Below, piece by piece: positions 6,763 to 8,313 of a DNA stretch of 8,313 bases. The number at the start of each line of letters is the position of its first letter. Position 1 is the stretch's first letter. Position numbers and translations under genes: made by a program. The stretch comes from an uncultured Sphingorhabdus sp. (GTDB taxonomy: Bacteria; Pseudomonadota; Alphaproteobacteria; Sphingomonadales; Sphingomonadaceae): NCBI GenBank assembly GCA_937873665.1, contig CALMYW010000527.1:1-8313 (forward strand), in the 5' to 3' direction. The notes under the pieces were generated by a model that did not search any database, was not told the origin of the DNA, and worked only from the letters and a program-made list of their open reading frames with translations.

Positions 6763-6771
6763 ACACCTCAA

Positions 6772-7422
6772 ATGAAGTCGCTTTTCTGGTCGCTACGGGA
6801 AGAAATTAGGGCTGCGATACTTTCGCTGCTGACTTGGCTTCCTACGGGACTCGGAGTAATCGCCCGTCGCCGTCTGTTGCGCCACTTTCTCGGGTGCGTT
6901 GGGGCAAATGCCAGAATTCTCTCTGGACTGCGTCTGACGAATCCCGAGAAGATTCGCATCGGGTCCAACTGTAACTTCAATCACAACGTATACATCGCCG
7001 GCGGCGGGGAGGTGACGATTGGCGATTGGGTTGGTTTCGGACCCGACGCGAAGATCTGGTCAGTAAGTCATCGCTTTGACGATCCGGACAGTCCATGGCA
7101 AAAGCAAGGATGGATCCGGAATCCGGTCATAATCGGGGACGACGTTTGGGTCGCTGCGAATGTTTTCGTAATGCCAGGGGTGACTATCGGACATGGGGCG
7201 ATCCTTTCTGCCGGCAGCGTTGTCAATAAGTCGATCCCCCCGTTTGCAATTGTCGCAGGCAATCCAGCCCGCGTCATTGGGTGGAGACGGCCACAAGTAA
7301 GTGCCGCGGAAGAGGAGGTGCCTTCCGGCCGCAGTTCTGCAACTATCACACAACTCACGGAGCATTTCCGTCGCAGTGGGAACTCACTTGGCCAAGCGGC
7401 TTCCCCTCAGGTTCAAGCCTAA
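6772..7422 (+). CDS. Left-handed beta-helix (hexapeptide) acetyltransferase
   Basis: A 216-residue acetyl-CoA-dependent O- or N-acetyltransferase of the maltose acetyltransferase/WcaF/NodL type. A hydrophobic N-terminal helix (about 13-30) and RRRLLRHFLG (32-41) precede the beta-helix. Hexapeptide repeats run from VGANARILSG through KIRIGSNCNFNHNVYIAG (60-77) and EVTIGDWVGFGPDAKI (80-95). WSVSH (96-100) provides the predicted catalytic His100, followed by the loop DDPDSPWQKQGW, then PVIIGDDVWVAANVFVMPGVTIGHGAILSAGSVV and the closing AIVAGNPARVIG (159-170). All features expected of an active enzyme are present. The last 45 residues are low in structure and not conserved in the family. Such enzymes typically acetylate sugars in exopolysaccharide or O-antigen precursors in the cytoplasm. 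It is separated from the methyltransferase group by a gap with its own strong ribosome site, and is followed 10 bp later by an SGNH-like lipoprotein gene. Confidence 0.88.
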   Translation: MKSLFWSLREEIRAAILSLLTWLPTGLGVIARRRLLRHFLGCVGANARILSGLRLTNPEKIRIGSNCNFNHNVYIAGGGEVTIGDWVGFGPDAKIWSVSHRFDDPDSPWQKQGWIRNPVIIGDDVWVAANVFVMPGVTIGHGAILSAGSVVNKSIPPFAIVAGNPARVIGWRRPQVSAAEEEVPSGRSSATITQLTEHFRRSGNSLGQAASPQVQA

Positions 7423-7424
7423 GG
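7421..7424 (+). promoter_or_regulatory. Shine-Dalgarno deciding the lipoprotein start
   Basis: AAGG overlaps the stop of the acetyltransferase gene and lies 8 bases before the ATG at 7433. The later ATG at 7451 and the earlier one at 7301 have no comparable site, which favours 7433. Confidence 0.5.
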
Positions 7425-7432
7425 TTACAGCC

Positions 7433-8284
7433 ATGGCGCACATTACAGATATGAAGCGTCGGCAAGTCGTCGTCGCCAGCCTCACAACGGTCGTTGCTGC
7501 CAGTCTTGGCGCTTGCAGTGACAGTGCAGTTCCCGCCAGCGTTGACAACTCGGCACTAGCCGTCGCCGCTCGGCGCATTGCGGAGATTCGAGTGCTGTTC
7601 GCGCATCAGTCGGTTGGCGTGGATGTCTTGCATGGTGTGGAGGCATTGGCGCAAGAGGTACAGGTTCCAATCCGCATTGTGGATCTCAAGGATATTTCGC
7701 ACGATGGCGGTCCCGGCATATTTCACTTCAGGGTCGGCGAGAACGGAAAGCCCGAAACAAAGGTGGATGCATTTGTGGAACTCTTGAGTCGTGCGGAGCG
7801 CCCGCTTTTCGATGTGGCCATCCTTAAACTGTGCTACGTGGACCTCGACGTTACCGATAAAGGCAGGGCAAAGTCCCTGTTTGGATATTTCGCGGATGCT
7901 CATCGAAAACTTCAACTGACCAGACCTGACGTTCGTCTGGTTCCCGCGACGATGCCTCTGAGGGCCGACGTCAATACTTGGAAGACGCCTATTCGTCGTC
8001 TGATTGGCATGGGAGCTTACGGTGATGCAGAGAACATTGTGCGAAATGTCTACAACGGTGAAGTGCGCAACACTTTTCGCGGGACATCGATCTTTGACAT
8101 CGCAAACGCTGAGTCAATGGAAGGGCAGCCTGGCCGGCAAAGCGGATTTATTCAGAACGGCCAGTTCATGCAAACCCTGTCTTCATTGAATACACGTGAC
8201 GGAGGGCATCTGAACGAGCTTGGAAGTCGATTGGCAGGCGCTGAGTTCATACGTGCTGTGGCAAATGCGCTCACCTTGCCGTGA
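7433..8284 (+). CDS. SGNH-hydrolase-like lipoprotein
   Basis: Starting at 7433 the product has 283 residues. Its N-terminus has KRR (8-10), a hydrophobic core VVVASLTTVVAAS and the lipobox LGAC, so Cys28 should be lipidated and the mature protein held at the periplasmic side of the inner or outer membrane. A longer frame from 7301 would bury this signal, and the ATG at 7451 is a possible shorter start. The mature domain begins with IRVLFAHQSVGVDVLHGVE (52-70); Ser60 in HQSVG is in the place of the GDSL nucleophile. ILKLCYVDLD (130-139) and PATMPL (171-176) resemble the middle blocks, and RDGGHLNELG (255-264) supplies an Asp256-x-x-His259 pair. This is an SGNH-fold esterase or acyl-transferase signature seen in a family often next to glycan genes. 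De-O-acetylation or acyl transfer on the product of the neighbouring acetyltransferase is inference. All catalytic candidates are intact. Confidence 0.75.
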   Translation: MAHITDMKRRQVVVASLTTVVAASLGACSDSAVPASVDNSALAVAARRIAEIRVLFAHQSVGVDVLHGVEALAQEVQVPIRIVDLKDISHDGGPGIFHFRVGENGKPETKVDAFVELLSRAERPLFDVAILKLCYVDLDVTDKGRAKSLFGYFADAHRKLQLTRPDVRLVPATMPLRADVNTWKTPIRRLIGMGAYGDAENIVRNVYNGEVRNTFRGTSIFDIANAESMEGQPGRQSGFIQNGQFMQTLSSLNTRDGGHLNELGSRLAGAEFIRAVANALTLP

Positions 8285-8313
8285 CTGGACCCAACCTTGA
8301 TACGGCTTAGTAA

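Noticed and set aside
1..8313. CRISPR array, tRNA, rRNA or defence system
   Set aside because: No regularly spaced repeats, no cloverleaf-like sequence and no nuclease, helicase or toxin-antitoxin signatures were seen on either strand.

Overview
The window looks like part of a surface-polysaccharide or small-molecule tailoring locus from a GC-rich Gram-negative bacterium, most likely a beta- or gammaproteobacterium. The evidence is the codon use, a lipoprotein signal with a lipobox, an IS256-type transposase remnant and a hexapeptide acetyltransferase of the exopolysaccharide type. No taxonomic marker is present, so the phylum is an inference. All intact genes are on the + strand.

Left edge (1-867): a decayed accessory region. 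An open stretch ending at 314 encodes the charged C-terminal tail of what may be a large phage-associated protein. It abuts, almost at its stop codon, an antisense remnant of the N-terminus of an IS256-family transposase (about 318-467). About 400 bases without a supported gene follow.

Core (868-5671): four tightly packed genes. They encode a glutamine-dependent asparagine-synthetase-type amidotransferase, a stand-alone acyl/peptidyl carrier protein (87 aa, missed by long-ORF calling because it has to be trimmed from a longer frame), an AMP-forming acyl ligase, and a divergent NAD-synthetase-like enzyme. Spacing is 25 bp, then an 11-bp overlap, then an ATGA overlap, so co-transcription and translational coupling are very likely. 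Three of the four activate a carboxylate as an acyl-adenylate and the fourth can carry the activated acyl group. This is the most interesting part of the window: an acid-activation and amide-forming cassette whose substrate cannot be read from the sequence.

Tailoring genes (5690-8284): a class I SAM methyltransferase lies 18 bp downstream, followed through another ATGA overlap by a 55-codon reading frame that is either a small protein or the remnant of a longer gene. After a relatively AT-rich 117-bp gap come a left-handed beta-helix O/N-acetyltransferase and, 10 bp later, a lipoprotein with an SGNH-hydrolase-like Ser...Asp-x-x-His arrangement.

Inferred model: the ligase loads an acid on the carrier protein, one or both ATP-dependent amidotransferases form an amide, the methyltransferase and acetyltransferase decorate the product, and the exported SGNH-like lipoprotein acts on the finished glycan or on its acyl groups. 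No glycosyltransferase, Wzx/Wzy or regulator lies within the window, so the link to polysaccharide rests on family associations and not on a complete locus.
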